This document shows positions 32,072 to 44,754 of a stretch of 64,000 nucleotides of DNA, in pieces. This stretch comes from Chimonanthus salicifolius (lineage: Eukaryota; Streptophyta; Magnoliopsida; Laurales; Calycanthaceae), in assembly GCA_013350335.1 (NCBI GenBank), contig CM023539.1, forward strand, positions 69,522,781 through 69,586,780. Reading direction: 5' to 3'. The notes below the pieces were generated by a model. That model was not told where the DNA came from and made no database searches. It worked only from the letters and a program-made list of their open reading frames with translations. Within the stretch, counting starts at the first letter, position 1; the number at the start of each line of letters is the position of its first letter. A program made the translations under genes and the position numbers.

Positions 32072-32856
32072 CCAAGGGTGGTGTCCTTTGGGTTGATGCC
32101 CTTTTGTAACTCCCATGACCTTTCACCTCCTCATTGATACTTATTTTGGGGTTTCATCCCATGGATGAAACTCCCCACCATATGACCCTTGATGGAAACC
32201 CTCCATGTTCCAACGTGTACACTTGGACATGTGTTGTGTAACATCAAAACCCTCCAACTTCCTTGTCTTGATCAATGAGGGTTGGCCAAGGGTGGTGTCC
32301 TTTGGTGATACCCCTTTGTAACCACCATGGCTCTTCACCTCCTCATTAAAGCTTCCTTTGGAGTTTCATCCCATGAATGAAACTCCCAACATTCCAACGT
32401 GTAACCCTTGAAGGTGTCGTTTGAAACAACAAAACTCTTCATCTTCCCACTCCACTCACTTAAGATGGAAGTCCCATTAATTTCCCATTCAACTCGCCTC
32501 CTTAACTCAACTCATATCTTTAAATCAACTCTAGTTAACTCACTTAAAATCACTCAATTACTTGATTCCATTTCCAACTTAATTCAGCCCTAATTTAATT
32601 AAGCTTGAGCTCACTTGGTGGTCAACTAGTCAACCATGACCCATTGGGTCCCAATTGGGCATTTGACATAATTGACAACCTGGACCCAATTAAATAAATC
32701 TCACCCATTTATTTCAATTGAACCATATCCACAATCCGTTGGGTATTAATTGGGGCCAATTGACCCAACACCTACCCATCTAAGGTTATATCATTAATTC
32801 ACAATTTAAATGGGTAATTTCCATAATATTTATAACTTGAAAATCGGGGTGTTACA
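32072..32856 (-). mobile_element. Solo A LTR fragment, copy 1
   Basis: The last 785 bases of an A LTR, matching 52608-53401 and ending GGGGTGTTACA. It holds two GTTTCATC/GATGAAAC-type hairpins (near 32148 and 32361). The following GTTTG corresponds to the GTCTG target duplication of the complete copy at 53402. The left part lies in or beyond the gap. Confidence 0.88.
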
Positions 32857-33771
32857 GTTTGTGGGCTGGATCAACCAAGTGCCCAACCGAGTTGGCTCAG
32901 AGGGTCGCCCGAGTTGACTCAGTCACTCAACTGAGTCAAAAAAGGGAAAAGAGAAAAAAAATCAGGGTAATAGAAAACCAGGAAAAAGAGAAAATCACGG
33001 AAAATCAAGGAAGAAAAACAAGGAAAACCCGAGAGGGAAGAAAAAGGGAAGTTGGGAAAACGAAAGGGGGTGCAAACTTGAGATGGGTTTTCGACATGAG
33101 GAACGGCGACGACGACAGATACAAGGAAATGAAGGAGGGCTTCACCGCCGGGGCTGATTGCAAGATCTGGGTGGCAGAGTGGAAGGAGGAGCGCAACAGA
33201 AGAGCATGAGAAGGTGGCTCAGGGCGACGACCAACAGTTGCACGAATTGGCCAAGGGGAGAAGGAGGAGAAGAACAAGAAGTGCAGAGAGGGAGAGAGAA
33301 GATGGTGAAGATGACCGAGAGAGGGAGGTGCGGCGGTTCACTGTAGCTGGAACGCTACAGTGCCGCGATGAGGGGTCTTAAGAAGAGGCTAGGGTTTAGG
33401 GATTTGAGAGGGTTGGTATGTCTAGGGTCTTAGAGAAGGGATAAGGGTTCAAGGATTTTAAATCCCTTTTTTTTTTTGGATTTCTTTTCAAGGAAGAAAA
33501 AAAAATACATTAAAGTCGAGAACCCGAAAAAAAAATCTTGAATGTCAAACGTCGAGCGAAAAAATGTGTGATTTTAAATATTTTTCATGACATAGTACAC
33601 TGTAATTAAAAAAATTACCAAAAAAATCATTCTAGTTCCCGAACTCGAAATGAAGCACACTAGGGCCCACCACGGAGCCCACACCACCCCCAATGCTTCT
33701 AAAGCGTCAAGTACAACTCAGAGATCCCCAAAACTACCTAGAACCCCGAAATATTGAGTCGGGTCATTACA
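32857..33771 (-). mobile_element. Element B2 3' LTR, right part
   Basis: Resumes B LTR sequence at GTTTGTGGGCTGGATCAACC directly after the A LTR and runs to GGGTCATTACA at 33771. It includes GAAAAA-rich and GGGAAG-rich stretches, then CACTGTAGCTGGAACGCTAC. Frames seen on either strand are low-complexity and not genes. Confidence 0.88.
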
Positions 33772-36700
33772 ACACTACCCCTTTAAGGAAATTCGTCCTT
33801 GAATTTCAAATTGAACTCATACCTCTAGTCTCAAACAAGGCAAAGAACTTCTTCCACAACGTTGCCTCATTCTCCCAAATAGAAGTCTCTCTGCCCTTGC
33901 ATTGCAAACCGCTAAAACAAGATGGATAGTCTTACCACAAAGCATTTGCTCTCTAGAATCCTCGATCCACACTGGTCCTTCTTTGTAGGTAACGTCCTCG
34001 TTGAGTCCCACGTCTTCCCAGTTAAGCACATACGACGAATCCTGATGATGCTTCTACAGCATTGAAACATGGAAGACATTGTGTACTCAGGTGAGACGCG
34101 GAGGGAGTACAAATCTGTAGGCCACTTCCCCGATCCTCTCTAGTACCTCAAATGGACCAATATATCGAGGCGACAGCTTGTCTTAGCGCCCAAACCTCTG
34201 AGTCCCATGACGGGCCGAACTCGAAGGAAAACACGATCTCGAATACAAACTCGAGTTCCCTTATCTGATGGTCAATATAACTGCTCTGCCGACTCTAGGC
34301 AGTCAAACCTCTGTTTGATCAGTAATCTCCTTGACCATGTCTGGTGCTGACATCACTGTATCACTGATCTCGGCCCACAAAAGGGGTGATTTGCACGGTC
34401 TGACCTACAAGGCCCATACAGAGTCATTTTGATACTAGCCTGGTATCTGTTGTTGTAGACGAACTCAACCAAGTGTAACCAACTCTCCAAACTACTGCCA
34501 CGATCAAAAACACAAACTCGGAGTATATCCTCTAAGATCTAAATGGTCCACTCCTACTGGTTGTCTGTCTATGGATGGAACACTGTCCAACTCTTTCAAC
34601 AAGCTTTGCCGGATCTGAGAAACAAGTTTCGGGTCCCAATCTGAAATAATCGACATAAGTACACCATACAGTTTGACAATCTCTGCCAAAAATAGCCGAC
34701 TCTAAGTCTCAAGAGAATCTGTCATTTTCATGCCAACAAACCGGGCCAACTTAGTTAATTGATCCACTATGATCCATATTGCATCATGTCTTCGAGGTGA
34801 CTTTGGCAATCCAGTCACGAAATCCATAATAATATGACCTACTTCCACTTAAGGATCGAAAAGACTTCAATTTATCACCGGTTCCCAAGCGCTTTATCTT
34901 GACCTCATGGCAAGTCAAAATAATGGGTCACAAACTCAACCACTGACCTCTTCATGCATCTCCACTAGAACTGCTGAAGCAATTCAAGACACATCCTTGC
35001 ACGTCCCGGACGCACAACAAATCTAGAGTGATGGAAGTGCCGTAATACCTCTTCGCGGCACTGCCCTTCCATGGGTACGAAAAGCCTACCCTGAAAGGTC
35101 AAACCACTATCTTGTCCCACAATCCATCCAAAGGGTCAACTGTCAGTGACCACATCACTCCTCAATGCATTGCACCTCTCATCTATCTATTGAACTCTCG
35201 AAACTCTATGATAAAACTCTGGCCAGACAACCGTGCTGCAAAAATCTGGATCTTATAACCTCCGACCAGACTCGACAAAGCTCCTCTCACCATGATATTC
35301 AAGGCGTCGGTAACTACGTTCGTCTTACCGGAGTGGTAAGACAACACAAAGTCATAGTCACCAAGGTACTCCATCCACCGTCTCTGCCTCATGTTCAGCT
35401 CCTTCTTGAGTGCAATACCACAGCCACTAACTCCAAGTAATAACTAGTATATTTCAGCTTTTTAGGTCTTAAAATATCTCGAACCATAAATTATCTCTCT
35501 CCATCCTACATCAGAACACAACTAGAACTATTACCTGAAGCATCGTAGGAAATCGCATAGTCGTGGCCTTTTCTTGGCATAATCCACAATGAAGCGAAAG
35601 TCAGACTCTCCTTCAGCCTCCAGAAGACTATCTCACAAGCTTCGTCCCAAACAAATAGAACATTCTCACTGGTCAAACTTGTCATGGGTATGACGATCTT
35701 GGAGAAATCCTGGACAAACCGCCGGTAGTACCCCGCAACACCCAAAAAAGCTGCAAATTTTAAGCACACTCCATGTTCGCTCTCAACTCAGAACATCTTC
35801 ATCCTTAGCTGGATCCATGGCCGCACCGCCAGCTAACATCACGTGCCCCTGGCAACCACACACTTGTTGTACATCGCATAAAGCTTGTGATCCCTCAAGA
35901 CACAAAGTATGGTTTTCAAATACTGCTCATGATCCTCCTTTGATGCTGAACATATCAAGATGTCGTCAATGAAAACCACTATAACCGATCCAGGCACGGT
36001 TTGACTATCCATTTTGATTAGGTCAGTGAATGTCACAGGGGCATTAGTTATCCCAAACGGCATTACCTCAAACTCAAAGAGTCCAAAACGAGTATGGGAG
36101 GCAGTTTTCTCATTATCACACCCCCTCACCCTCATTGATGGTAACCCGAACAAAGATCTATCTTGGAGAAGCACTTAGATCCTCTCAATTGGTTAAACAG
36201 ATCATCAATCCTTGGCAATGGATACTTATTCTTCATTGAACTCTGTTCAACTGCCGATAGTCAATGCACAGTCTCACGGAGCTATCTTTCTTCTTAGCAA
36301 ACAACTCCGGTGCACCCCCAGATGAAGTGCTAGGCCGGATGAAGTTAAGGATTTCTAACTCCTTGAACTATTTCTCCAACTCCAAAACCCCTGCCGGTAA
36401 TGAAAGCATATACTCATAAAGCCATCCCCTTCTTGGTCAACAAAGCCGGTGCACTCCAAGGAGGGCGCTGGGCCAATCGTAGGCAAGAGACTCCAACTCC
36501 CCGAACTAACTCTTCGGCTCTAATACTCCTACTAGCACCACCCGATAATGAGTAATCAAAACAGGAGTCGCATCGAGAGAGAAGATCCATAACAAAACCC
36601 ACCTTACGATGAGACGACAATCCATGGAGCTTCTCCGGAAGGACATCCGGGAACCCTCGGACCACGCGGGGCATCTCAACATCCTCTAACCCCGAACTCT

Positions 36701-36954
36701 CCTCCAACCCAGGCTAGTCACCAAAATGCAGAACTCCTCCATGTCTGGACTATGAGGTGTAAACTGCTTGACGAAAGCATCCCCACGAGGAACTGACTTG
36801 TCACTCGCTTACGGTAACAATCCAAGGTAACCTGATGGGAGAACAACCAATCCGTCCCTAGATGACTTCGAACTCTAACATCTGTAAAACTCGTAAACTG
36901 ACCACCAATACTAACTCCAAAGGTCAAGACACACGATCCATAGATCTGGTCCAC
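33772..36954 (-). pseudogene. Element B2: gag-less Ty3/gypsy pol
   Basis: Same order and lesions as B1. Protease C-terminus/linker 36954-36718 (LGTDWLFSHQVTLDCYRKRV); start of reverse transcriptase 36707-36414 (FPDVLPEKLHGLSSHRKVGF); core 36174-35839 with FGLFEFEVMPFGITNAP and FIDDIL; connection/RNase H 35769-35506 (VAGYYRRFVQDFSK, SYDASGNS) and 35392-35183 (MRQRRWMEYLGDYDFVL); integrase remnants 34860-34504; chromodomain-like tail 34029-33817 (LNWEDVGLNEDVTY). The frame is lost after GYHQ at CAATGAGGG (about 36133) as in B1 and B3. Between TNAP.(T/F)F.DLI and VVFIDDIL the residues (KMDSQTVPGSV) differ from the usual NR.F.P.LDQF, as if read in another frame for a short distance. Confidence 0.87.
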
Positions 36955-37997
36955 AATTAGCGAAATTCAAGGAAAAAAAATAGAGGGGGAACACTAGAAA
37001 CATTCAATACACCGGTCAAGAGCTAAGAAACACTCACTTGCCATGTTCAAGGCGCTGAGCTTCAAACTCACTCATACATTGGAATTGGACAGTACGTCGG
37101 TCCCACCTGAGTCTCAACGGTCAACCCTGCCAGTCTGACCTAAATAATCCCTTAACAAAGCCACAAACACCTTTAACTATAACACTGGACTCGCGGGAGT
37201 CCTACAATAGACATACAACCACTAGCTCAGCCCTCAGGCACTCCCCGTAATCCAAAGCACCAAATGGGCCTATTTAATAACTCAAACATACCAAGGCCAT
37301 CTACCCCTCATGGAATTTCATCGGCCATCTACAGAGTTAGCCAGCCGAACTCACTCGGCAGACGCCCATAAATTTCCAATGAGTCTATCTTCATACTATA
37401 TGGTCACAAGCGAGGCCCACATACAATGGCCTCGTACTCTAAACACGAGCCTCCTATGAACCTAGGAGGCAGACCCACAATACAGTTTTTTCCCATCAAC
37501 ACTGGACCCTCGAACGATCTCACTTCAATCACAGTTTGAAGCCCCCTTGACTCCACCACGGTACTCAAGCCACCTTGAAAGGAAAAGAAAAAAAAATCAC
37601 CAACGTGCCTCAAAGGTGAGGACTCCTCCAAATGTGGGTCCCACTGAGGAACACCTCTAATTACTTTAGAGAGTAAGACCAACATGATTCCAAACCTAGA
37701 GATCTGTATCCCACAGCTCCTGTGACCACGCCATGGTGCTCCACCCACTCAAACGAGTGATCTATCTCACATTTGACTCACCCACGAATCAAATACTGGA
37801 AAGTCTCATAGAACGAGAACTCGCTACAAGTCACATCTCAAGTATGCTAACTGAAAGATAACGCACCAAGCACACCACACAAACCTAGGGTGCCTACGCA
37901 ACTCCCCATAACTAGGTTCAATCTACCCTATCATACAGGGGGTGAACTTAATCTCTAGTTATCATCACATCCATCTCTGTCCCATGCACAGTCCGAG
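36955..37997 (-). mobile_element. Element B2 5' leader
   Basis: Matches the B1 leader (12080-13119), including the perfect stem-loop at 37449-37470. It ends at CACAGTCCGAG (37997), about 15 bases before the primer-binding site would begin in B1, where it switches abruptly to plus-strand A3 protease. Neither a primer-binding site nor a 5' LTR follows. Confidence 0.8.
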
Positions 37998-40900
37998 CAT
38001 TCATATCTGCTACGGGCACATTAGTACACAACCTGTCCACATCACTTACCATTGTATCCCCCGTCGGAGACACGTCTTTGGGACTCATCTGCACTGGATT
38101 AAACACTGAACTCGCTGGATTCCGATTCGAGTTCAACTATTTAGTAATCGATATGGCTGAGTACGATGTTATATTTGGTATGGAGTGGTTGACTACATAT
38201 CAGGCCCATATTGATTGCCATCTTCGTAGGGTGATATTTTGGTCACCTGAGGGAAAGCGGTATATAGTGCCCGCTGATAGACAAGGTATTCCTAGAAGAC
38301 TGCAGGAAGAATTGAACCACCTTGTCTTGAACAGCATTAAGTTAGACAGGGCACCAGGGGCTGAACTTCCGGCGGTAGTAGCAGAGTTTGCCGAGGTATT
38401 TCCAACAGAGCTCCCTGGTTTGCCACCCAAGAGGAAGATAAACTTTGAGATCAAGTTATATCCCGGCACTGCTCCAGTATCGTTACCACATTACCGGATG
38501 GCACCAGCTGAGATGACTGACTTGAAGAAGCAGATTGACGAACTGCTCAGATTGGGTTTTATTCGGAACAGCACATCAACATGGGGAGCCCCAGTATTAT
38601 TTGTGAAAAAGAAAGATGGTACCCAGCGGATGTGTGTGGATTACAGGAAATTGAACCAATTGACTGTCAGGAATAAGTATCCCCGACCCAGGATTGATGA
38701 TCTATTTGATCAACTTAGGGGTTCCTCTCACTTCTCCAAGATTGATCTGATGTCCGGATATCATCAAATCCGGGTCAAAGAGGAGGACATAGAGAAGACA
38801 GCCTTCAGGACACGGTATGGCTTATATGAGTATGCGGTCATGCCATTTGGACTTACTAATGCACCGGCTGTGTTCATGGACTTGATGAATAGGATATTTC
38901 GTCCTTACTTGGACCAATTTGTGATCGTATTTATTGACGACATCCTGATCTATTCCAAAAGTCAGGAGGAACATGCCGAACACCTGCGGATAGTCCTGGA
39001 CATCTTGAGGAAGAATAAATTATATGCCAAAGCACGTAAGTGTGAATTTTGGCTATCCAAGGTCAACTTCTTGGGGCATGTCATATCGGAGGAAGGTATA
39101 GCCGTGGACCCGGCTAAGGTAGTGGCAGTGAAGGAGTGGAAAGTGCCAACAAATGTGACCGAGATCCGCAGTTTTCTGGGATCGGCCGGTTACTACAGGA
39201 AATTCATCATGGACTTCTCCAAGATTGCAGCTCCACTTACCCGACTCACTCAGAAAGGAGTCAAATTTGAGTGGTCGGATCTGTGCAATCGGAGATTTGA
39301 AGCGCTGAAGGAGAAGCTTACAACCGATCCTATTCTGATTTTACCAGAAAGAGGCAGAAATTATGAGGTGTACTGTGATGCCTCAGGAGAGGGACTGGTG
39401 TGTACACTCAGTCAAGGTAATAGCGCAGTAGCGTACGGATCAAGGCACCTGAAAATCCATGAACGACACTATCCCACTCATGATCTGGAGCTAGCAGCAG
39501 TGGTCTTCGCTCTCAAAAGCTGGAGACACTACCTATATGGTGAGAAATTTGAGGTGTTTTTCGACCACAAAAGTCTGAAATATTTATTTGATCAGAAGGA
39601 ACTCAACATGAGACAACGCTGATGGATGGAATATCTGGCAGATTATGACTTTGCACTCCGATATCATCCCGGCAAGGTGAATAAGGTGGCGGATGCTCTC
39701 AGCCGCATGTCACATGCGACAGTAGCTAGCTTGATCAGGACAGAATGGGAGGTATTGAATACCATCAGAGAGTTCAAATTATACCTCAATAATCACGGGA
39801 CCATATATAATATGATCATACGATCTAACATGGTCTCCGCGATTGAATGGGAACAACGGACAAATCTAGAGGTGGAGGAGATATGGGTTAAGATGTCTAC
39901 CGGTGAGGTTGTACCAGAGTGGGAACTACGACCAGGATAGGGTCTTGTGTTCCGAGGCAGAACATAAGTGCCTAAGAGCTGCAGAAAAGAGTTGTTGATT
40001 GAAGCACACCAAACCAAGCTCTCTATCCATCCGGGCAACACCAAGATGTATCATGATCTTAAGAAGCACTATTGGTGGTGGGGACTCAAGAGAGATGTGG
40101 CGGATTTTGTTACCAGTTGCCTAACTTGCCAGTAGGTTAAGGCGGAACATCAGAAACCACCGGGTTTACTCGCACCCTTACCAGTGTCGGAGTGGAAATG
40201 GGAGCATATATCTATGGATTTCGTATCAGGGTTGCCAAGGTCATCAAAGGGCAACGATGCAATATGGGTCGTAGTGGACCGGTTGACTAAATCTGCGCAT
40301 TTCCTTCCCATCAAGATGACAGATTCATCAGAGACATTGGGTCGACGGTACATCCGGGATATCAGCAGACTACATGGTATTCCCCGGACTATTGTGTCCA
40401 ACAGAGATGGCCGATTCACCGGCAGAGTATGGCAGGGCATGCAGTCGGCTATGGGGACCGACATATTGACTAGCACAGCATTTCATCCACAGACTGATGG
40501 ACAATCGGAGAGGACGATACAAACACTGGAGGATATGCTGAGAGCATGCATGCTAGACTTCAAGGGTGGATGGGAGGATCATTTACCACTGGTGGAGTTT
40601 TCTTACAATAACAGTTACCAGGCAAGCCTCCAGATGGCTCCATTTGAGGCCTTGTATGGTAGGCCATGTAGATCGCCAGTGTGTTGGGAAGAGGCCGGTG
40701 AACCTGCTCTGATTGGACCGAAGTTGGTTGCAGAGACCACGGCGCAGATCAAATTGATAAGGCAACATCTACTCACTGCACAGAGCCGTCAGAAGAGTTA
40801 CGCCGACAAGAGGAGAAGGTTCTTCGAATTTGAGGTGGGAGACTTGGTGTTCTTAAAAGTATCACCACGGAAGGGACACATGAGATTCGGGAAGAAGGGG

Positions 40901-41290
40901 AAACTGTCCCCTAGATTTGTGGGACCCTTTCCAATCCTGAAGAGGGTGGGGGGGGGGGTGTAGCTTATCAGTTGGCGCTCCCTCCACAGTTATTATCATT
41001 ACATGATGTATTCCATGTGTCCATGTTGAGGAAGTACAACCATGATCCTTCACATATCCTGAGTGTACAAGACGTCGATGTGCAAAGCGACGTGACGTAT
41101 GTGAAGAAGCCGATCAAGGTGATCGGGAGAGAACAAAGAGTGCTGCGAAACCGCGCTATTCAGCTGGTCAAGGTGGTATGGGAACGTCATGGCAATGAGG
41201 AAGCCACCTGGGAACTTGAGTCAGAAATGAGAACCTCTCATCCAGAATACTTGAACCTCTACTTCGTTCGAATTTTCGAGACGAAAATTT
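37998..41290 (+). pseudogene. Element A3: protease end, RT, RNase H, integrase, chromodomain-like tail
   Basis: Largest open part runs 38078-39622. Protease C-terminus from 37998 ([13 protein letters not shown]; the DSGA motif is missing), [15 protein letters not shown]; reverse transcriptase with CVDYRKLN (near 38640), [17 protein letters not shown] and intact FIDDIL (GAC at 38936-38938); RNase H with YCDASGEG (near 39370) and [26 protein letters not shown] near 39690; integrase about 39990-40780; tail with LHDVFHVSMLRKY and VKVVWERHGNEEATWELE to about 41250. Stops: TGA 39620, TAG 39938, TAA 39965, TAG 40133. The second integrase aspartate is asparagine (AAC at 40400-40402). A G run at 40945-40959 shifts the frame. 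No gag or 5' LTR. Confidence 0.93.
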
Positions 41291-41306
41291 CAAAAGAGGA
41301 TTGTAT
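41272..41306 (+). promoter_or_regulatory. A3 inverted repeat and polypurine tract
   Basis: ATTTTCG-AGA-CGAAAAT (41272-41288) is a perfect inverted repeat; AAAAGAGGA follows and then TTGTAT directly before the LTR. The arrangement is the same as in A2 and B. Confidence 0.82.
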
Positions 41307-44300
41307 TGTAATGGCCCGGAAATTGTAAATCAATGAATATGTGAATATTATTTATTTTAAGGACGAAAATTGGGAAATTGATGGAATAAATGGTAAATGG
41401 GCCAAAACTTGGACAAAGGCCTAAGTATGGCCCAATAGACCATGGATTGGATTTTAAAATCATTTAAGTGGTCAATGATGGCCAATTAGGCCAAGGGTGG
41501 TCAAATTGGGCCCAATACCCACTTGGGACCCAATGGATTAAGATAATGTAAGCCCTAAGATAAATGGGTAAGGATGAATGTAATTGGGCCATGGGCCCAA
41601 TGATGACCCAATTGGTTGGAGTGGCTTAATGAAATTTAAATCACCTAAGTTAATTTGGATTAGGCTAAGGTGGTGTGACCAAATGGGACCAACCTCCACC
41701 TCACCAAGTGAGGTGGCGTGTGGACCAAGAGTTGGTGGGGCCGACCACCATGGTTGACTTGGTCAACCATGGGTGGATACATAGAGGGAAGTTAAGAAAT
41801 GGAATTAAATTAGGTGGGGATTAATTAAACTAAGGTAATTAGTTAATTTATTAAATGATTAAAATAATCAAATGAGATGGTCAAATGGTCAAATAAAAGA
41901 CCAAAAGCCATCTCATTTTTAAACACAAAGAAAAAAAAAAAACGTTGGGTGGTGGTTATCCCAACCACCACCATAAAGTAAGAAAAAAATCCCATTTGGT
42001 TGGTGGGGGAATTAAAGGCACCAAAGGAGATTAATCTTATCTCTTTCCTTTTCATCTCCTTTACTTTCATTTCACTCTCCTCATCTTTCACACTCTCCTA
42101 GCCGTCCCTTATACCCAAGGTAGAGAAGAAGAAAAAAATTAAGGAAAATCACTCTAAGATCAAGGTCTATTATCTCCCCTTTCATCATCTTTCCCTTTCC
42201 CTCTCTCAAACAAACACTATCATGGCCGATCCTAAGATTGGAGGTTGTCACCATTGATCAAGCATCTTGGCCTACCAAAGATCAAAAGGAAGGAGGAAGG
42301 AGGCTAAGGAAGCCGACGGGAGTGGCGGAAGTCGGAGGAGACGACGGATTGTGAGTATTTCTTAAACAAGAAATTTTGGATTTTTAGGGTTTAAGATTTG
42401 GGATTTATTTTGTGAATTTAATAGTGGTCAAATGATTTTATGCCTTGGATAAAAAATCTATCAAATGGAAGGAAAGGAAAGTGGGCAAAACCCTAATGGA
42501 AAAAATTAGGGTTAAGAAAAAATAAAAGGGATTAAGGACATTATATGGTTAATGTGATTAAGCATGGATGTTTATACATTTTTTTTGGAGTCAAAGGCCA
42601 TAGGGTTCGGCCATGTAGCATGGCCGAACCCCATGGTGAGTGATGTATGATTTTTTTTAGGGTTTTGAAAAATGGAAGCCATGGAGGATGGCTTAGGGTT
42701 TTAAGATTTTAATGATAAAAATGGGGATAATTTTAAAGGGGTTTTATGAGAAAAATCATGGGAAATATTGATGATTCTTAATGGCTTAAAAGGCATGGAT
42801 GGAATGAACCTTGGTTCGGCCATGGTTTATGGCCGAACCCTATGGTGATGTAATGGTGGTTATTAAATGGGTTTAAAGGATAGAAAAGATGGATTAATGT
42901 GTTAATGAGTTTAGGGTTTTAAATGAATAAATGTAGTGATTTTGAAAGGGGTAGAAATAATGATTTAAAAAAATAAAACCATGGAGAGGTTTTTGGTGGA
43001 TCTAAAAGTATTTGGATCATTAAGACAATAAGGAAATATTGGTGGCTTGAATGAACCTTAAATATAATTAAGGTTGACCAAATGTAATGATCCAAATGGG
43101 GTTAAGAGTAATGGTTTAAAAGTGTGATTTAAACCACCTCAAGGAAGGATTATTTGGATCTAAATGATGTAAATAGACCCAAGAAAAAAATGGGAAAAGG
43201 ACACCATGGGTTCGGCCATGGTGTATGGCCGAACCCATGGCCCATTTATGAGCCTTTTGATGGGTTAGATTGGAGTATGAATGTGTTTAAATTGATTGGG
43301 ATTAGGTTAATTAAGGACTTTATTCTTTAATGAGTTCATGTTATGGTTGATAGGTCATAATAGATCTAAGTTATGGATCAATTTTGGACTTAATCATGCA
43401 TGGATAAATGAGTGATTAATTATGGAAAAGAGGTAGTGGCAAAACCGTAATTAATGGCCAAATTCAAGAATTCCATGGAGATTGATCATGGAACTTAGGG
43501 GCTCTAATGTTAATAACCTTATAGTGATTAATAAAGCCTAGGAGTCTGATTGTAGACTCATGTACTTAAAAATATATAATGATTAAATGGGACCCACAAA
43601 AAACTAAATAGTGACTGATTTTCATATGACTTGGAAATGTGAATGGACTTTGAAATAGTTAAAATGGGACTGATATGTGTATGTAATAGGGTACTTGGAT
43701 ATCGCGAGCGGTACGCGTGTCGGTAGCCGGACAATATCGGACGAAAACGAAAGAGAAGAACGCGAGTCGGTATTCGTTAGGATTCTACCTACTTGTAAGC
43801 CATGGATTAGTGCTATGTGAATGGTTATTACTTTATTTTTGGAAATTATCTGTTGGTTATATGATGGCTTTATGAAATTATGGTTTATATGTATTATGGC
43901 ATATGGTTAACGTATGAATTATATGTTAGTGATATGAGTAATATGTAAAGACTATGACCCCAATATATACATAGCATAATGCATTACATCTCATGCATGG
44001 CTATGGGCGGACAAAAAATAAACAAACCGAAGTCCATGCTCCGTCGGGGCGACCGAGAACCGGCATTGGGGATAATCGATAGGCTATAACCGGAGTCCAT
44101 GCTACGTTGGGGCGACCGAGAACAGCATGGGGATACCTTGACGAGGTCTTGCCGTCAAGGGGGATATGACATTTATGGTGATACAGATGATGGCTGGGAC
44201 ACATGACATAGGCACCTATGGCATGGCATTCATCATATGATTTTATTCTATTGTTATTGGTATGCTTGTTATCACTAATCCCATGTGCTAGCCCTACTCG

Positions 44301-44754
44301 GAGTCCTACTGGGCGTGTGGTCTAAACGCCCTACTTCTACCTAGCTGATGAGCAAGAAATGACGGAGTAGAGGAGGGACGGAAGCCAAGCTTAGGAGCTT
44401 GGGAAGGCGGACTAATTATTTGTTAAGTTTATTTTTGGGAAATGTGTATTTGTATAGTTAGCTTGTCGAAAATGTAATATTTTAGACTTATTGCTATGAT
44501 TGGATCTCATGTAGACACATGTACGTTATGGCTTTTTAGTAATTAAATGATGAAACTCTTCCTGCTATCTAGAAAAATTGGTAGGATAGTATCTATTATC
44601 ATTCTGCTTTTAATGTATTTTTTTTCCTCGAGCTTACTTCTACGAGTGAACCATTCTCCAAGGACCCATTCCACGCACCCGTAGGGTTGGCCAGTTAAAG
44701 GCCGGGCTTTAGAAGCTCGGACTTAACTCGCGTCGTTAAGGGGCGGGCGTTACA
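41307..44754 (+). mobile_element. Element A3 3' LTR (3.45 kb)
   Basis: Runs from TGTAATGGCCCGG to GGGGCGGGCGTTACA. It is the reverse-complement counterpart of the A1 LTR order. It contains GGTTCGGCC hairpins at 42604-42630, 42813-42839 and 43209-43235, two CGGAGTCCATGCT(C/A)CG-type units (about 44029 and 44093) and the hairpin CCTTGACG/CGTCAAGG at 44136-44160. The right edge abuts telomere-like repeats (AAAACCCTAAAACC), so the element inserted into that array; its left flank cannot be recovered. Confidence 0.9.
44029..44160 (+). repeat. Hairpin module in the A3 LTR
   Basis: Two units of AGTCCATGCT.CGT.GGGGCGACCGAGAAC spaced about 64 bases, followed by CCTTGACG/CGTCAAGG (44136-44160). It is the reverse orientation of the A1 minisatellite module; the A5 LTR has the same arrangement at 48122-48280. 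Confidence 0.85.

Larger units (their letters stand above)
32072..43458. repeat. Duplicated block, copy 1
   Basis: Matches 52608-64000 colinearly with an offset of 20536 at the left, 20543 across most of the block and 20542 at the right, with scattered substitutions and few indels. It holds the tail of the solo A LTR, B2, the B2/A3 junction, A3 pol and much of the A3 LTR. Its left end coincides with the gap; the match continues to the end of the window, so the full length is unknown. Confidence 0.93.

Noticed and set aside
31892..32116. Reading frame spanning the gap
   Set aside because: It crosses 100 N and joins telomere-like repeats to an LTR; the frame is an artefact. The same holds for 47560-47891.
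38078..39622. Functional RT-RNase H gene
   Set aside because: Although open for 514 codons with an intact active site, it lacks gag and the protease motif, has no 5' LTR and is followed by several stops and a dead integrase.
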